A stretch of 8,736 bases of DNA from Desulfobulbaceae bacterium (GTDB lineage Bacteria; Desulfobacterota; Desulfobulbia; Desulfobulbales; Desulfobulbaceae): assembly GCA_026986885.1 (NCBI GenBank), contig JALSNT010000498.1, positions 1 to 8,736 on the forward strand, given 5' to 3'. The first letter of the stretch is position 1. Every line of letters starts with the position of its first letter. Under the pieces are notes generated by a model that was not told where the DNA came from, did no database searches, and was given only the letters and a program-made list of their open reading frames with translations. The position numbers and the translations under genes are program-made. Of the stretch, positions 7,313 through 8,736 are shown piece after piece.

Positions 7313-7340
7313 ATTTTACGATCCTCTTCAAACAAACCAA
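7313..7340 (-). promoter_or_regulatory. Candidate sigma-70 promoter for the hslR-purine unit
   Basis: On the minus strand, a -35-like TTGGTT (7335-7340) and a -10-like TAAAAT (7313-7318, 5 of 6 to TATAAT) are separated by 16 bases. Transcription would begin near 7306 and leave a leader of about 58 nt before TTG 7248. This is the best sigma-70 match I see by eye in the divergent region; it is not confirmed. Confidence 0.35.
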
Positions 7341-7376
7341 ACCGCGCCCCTGATAAACTCATAATCGCTCAATTCA

Positions 7377-7390
7377 GGATAAAATTATCC
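7377..7390. repeat. Short inverted repeat in the folE2-hslR divergent region, possible operator
   Basis: GGATAA-aa-TTATCC: perfect 6-bp arms around a 2-bp spacer, 54 bp before the folE2 start. On the plus strand it contains TAAAAT (7380-7385), a -10-like hexamer, but without a good -35. Size and position would suit a dimeric repressor site controlling folE2, the purine unit, or both. FolE2 genes are often under Zur in other bacteria, but this does not match the Zur consensus I know. It may be chance in AT-rich DNA. Confidence 0.3.
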
Positions 7391-7444
7391 GGCTCCGTTA
7401 CTTGTTTTCTTGAGGATGACATGAAAATACTGTAAAGGAAGGCA

Positions 7445-8200
7445 ATGAAACTTGACACTGTAGGTATCAACAACTTCACCTGTCCCATCAGTATTCGGGA
7501 ACAAACGGGATCACTGCAGCAGACCGTCGCCACCATTACTCTGCAGGCAAAAATGCCCAGACGCCTGCGAGGATCCTGCGTTGCCGTCTTTACAAATATC
7601 ATTTCCCGGTACCGCCGCGATATGCATGCCTCGGTATTTCCAAAACTGCTGGCCGAAGTTCGTCGACAACTGGAGGCGGAAGAGGCCGGCATGGAGATGC
7701 GGTTCCCGTATTTCCTTGCTAAAAAAGCTCCGGTCACGGAAACCAGCAGCCTGATGGAATATCAATGTTCCTTTCAAGGATCAAGTAAAGGAAACAGGCA
7801 GCTTCTGCTGACCGTTGAGGTGCCGGTAACAACCCTTTGCCCCTGCTCCAAAGAAATCAGCGAGGCCGGCGCTCATAACCAGCGGGCAGAGGTCTGCCTG
7901 AGCGTAGCGCCGAAAAACAGAAAATTTATCTGGCTGGAAGACCTGATCGAGCTGGTTGAGGGATGCGGCTCCTGCCGGTTATATGCCCTGCTCAAACGTC
8001 CCGATGAAAAATATGTTACTGAAACCGCATACAATAACCCAATGTTTGTTGAAGACGTGGTTCGCATGGTCGCCCAAAAGGTACAGGCCCGTTCGGATAT
8101 AGACTGGTTCAGTATTGGCGTGGAAAGCTTTGAATCCATCCACAAGCATTCTGCCTACGCCTATGTCGACAGCAGGGATCTGGACGAACCTTTGGATTAG
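7445..8200 (+). CDS. folE2: GTP cyclohydrolase FolE2 (type IB)
   Basis: A 251-residue enzyme that converts GTP to 7,8-dihydroneopterin triphosphate, the first step of folate synthesis (and of queuosine synthesis in many bacteria). Type IB enzymes can use metals other than zinc, unlike FolE. Seen: VGINNFTCPI near the N-terminus, the signature VPVTTLCPCSKEISEAGAHNQR (127-147) with C132/C134 and H144 as probable active-site or metal residues, KRPDEKYVTETAYNNPMFVEDVV (184-206) with glutamates 188 and 193, and VESFESIHKHSAYA (226-239) with H233/H235. The C132-to-H144 spacing of 12 equals that recalled for the Neisseria enzyme (Cys147/His159). ATG 7445 has a strong SD, AAAGGAAGG (7434-7442). It is the only plus-strand gene, divergent from the hslR-purine unit and convergent with the aldehyde dehydrogenase gene, with which it shares four bases. 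Confidence 0.96.
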   Translation: MKLDTVGINNFTCPISIREQTGSLQQTVATITLQAKMPRRLRGSCVAVFTNIISRYRRDMHASVFPKLLAEVRRQLEAEEAGMEMRFPYFLAKKAPVTETSSLMEYQCSFQGSSKGNRQLLLTVEVPVTTLCPCSKEISEAGAHNQRAEVCLSVAPKNRKFIWLEDLIELVEGCGSCRLYALLKRPDEKYVTETAYNNPMFVEDVVRMVAQKVQARSDIDWFSIGVESFESIHKHSAYAYVDSRDLDEPLD

Positions 8201-8736
8201 TCGGAGGCAGGTCCACTCTCCAGTCCCCCCAGGCAGAGATACTTCATCTCCAGATATTCATCCATTCCATACTTTGATCCTTCCCTGCCGATCCCCGATT
8301 CCTTGACGCCGCCGAAAGGAGCGGATTCGGAGGACATAATCCCGGTATTAATACCGACCATTCCATACTCGAGCTGTTCCGCAATTCGCCAGACCCGGCC
8401 GATATCACGACTGTAAAAATAGGAGGCAAGCCCATACGGGGTATCATTGGCCAGGGCCACTGCCTCCTCGTCGGTGGTAAATGAAAATAACGGTGCCACA
8501 GGGCCGAAGGTCTCTTCCCTGGCGATGCGCATTTCCGGGGTTACATCCAGCAGGATAGTGGGTTCAAAAAAGAATCCGGCTGCACCGATTCGTTTACCGC
8601 CGCAACCAATCCGGGCACCCTTGTCCAGGGCATCTTTAATCTGCTCTTCCACTTTGATTATCGCATTAAGATCAATGAGCGGCCCCTGATTGACGGTCTC
8701 GTCAAAACCATTGCCGACTTTCAATTGACTTTGTAC
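8197..8736 (-). CDS. NAD(P)-dependent aldehyde dehydrogenase, succinate-semialdehyde dehydrogenase type (C-terminal part)
   Basis: The last 179 residues of an aldehyde dehydrogenase; the 5' part lies beyond the right edge and the frame is open there. The fragment matches the GabD subgroup, which oxidises succinate semialdehyde to succinate. Seen: KVGNGFDETVNQGPLID, FFEPTILLDVTPEM, REETFGPVAPLFSF (with the conserved EETFGP that holds the nicotinamide ribose), ANDTPYGLASYFYSRDIGRVWRIAE, EYGMVGINTG, APFGGVKESGIGREGSKYGMDEYLEMKY and the GabD-like end YLCLGG. The catalytic cysteine should lie about 35-40 residues before the visible start, so activity cannot be judged here. The stop TAA (8199-8197) overlaps the folE2 stop on the other strand. 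Substrate is inferred from the subgroup. Confidence 0.9.
   Translation of the reverse strand, partial: VQSQLKVGNGFDETVNQGPLIDLNAIIKVEEQIKDALDKGARIGCGGKRIGAAGFFFEPTILLDVTPEMRIAREETFGPVAPLFSFTTDEEAVALANDTPYGLASYFYSRDIGRVWRIAEQLEYGMVGINTGIMSSESAPFGGVKESGIGREGSKYGMDEYLEMKYLCLGGLESGPASD

Overview
The window looks like an ordinary chromosomal stretch of a Gram-negative bacterium of moderate GC content. The best guess is a member of the Desulfobacterota (Desulfobulbaceae-like). This is inferred from the gene combination: a stand-alone IMP cyclohydrolase, a PurN of the 'SGTGRTL' type, PyrR, FolE2 and a long U32 protein. No mobile element, CRISPR array, rRNA or tRNA was recognised. Coding density is high and the minus strand dominates.

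Layout from right to left along the minus strand: the 3' part of a succinate-semialdehyde-dehydrogenase-like aldehyde dehydrogenase enters from the right edge (8736-8197). It ends tail-to-tail with the only plus-strand gene, folE2 (7445-8200), and their stop codons overlap. A divergent intergenic region follows (about 7249-7444), with a candidate promoter and a short inverted repeat. Next come hslR (Hsp15), a single-domain IMP cyclohydrolase (the N-terminal half of PurH), purN, pyrR and a soluble sensor histidine kinase. These five lie close together, mostly with overlapping or almost touching ends, and probably form one transcription unit. After a 140-152 bp gap come a GT4-type glycosyltransferase and a long U32/RlhA-like protein, also on the minus strand.

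Functionally, the middle block is about nucleotide synthesis. PurN performs a 10-formyl-THF-dependent step of purine synthesis and the IMP cyclohydrolase closes the purine ring. PyrR senses pyrimidine nucleotides and may regulate its own mRNA through a leader element seen here. FolE2, transcribed away from the same intergenic region, starts the pathway to the folate cofactor that PurN uses. HslR (ribosome rescue) and the RlhA-like U32 protein (probably RNA hydroxylation) are translation-associated. The histidine kinase sits one base after pyrR and has no response regulator in the window.

No wholly new system is evident. The points most worth checking are the PyrR-box-like sequence overlapping the pyrR ribosome binding site, the pyrR-kinase pairing, the split PurH, and the interlocked folE2/aldehyde dehydrogenase stops.
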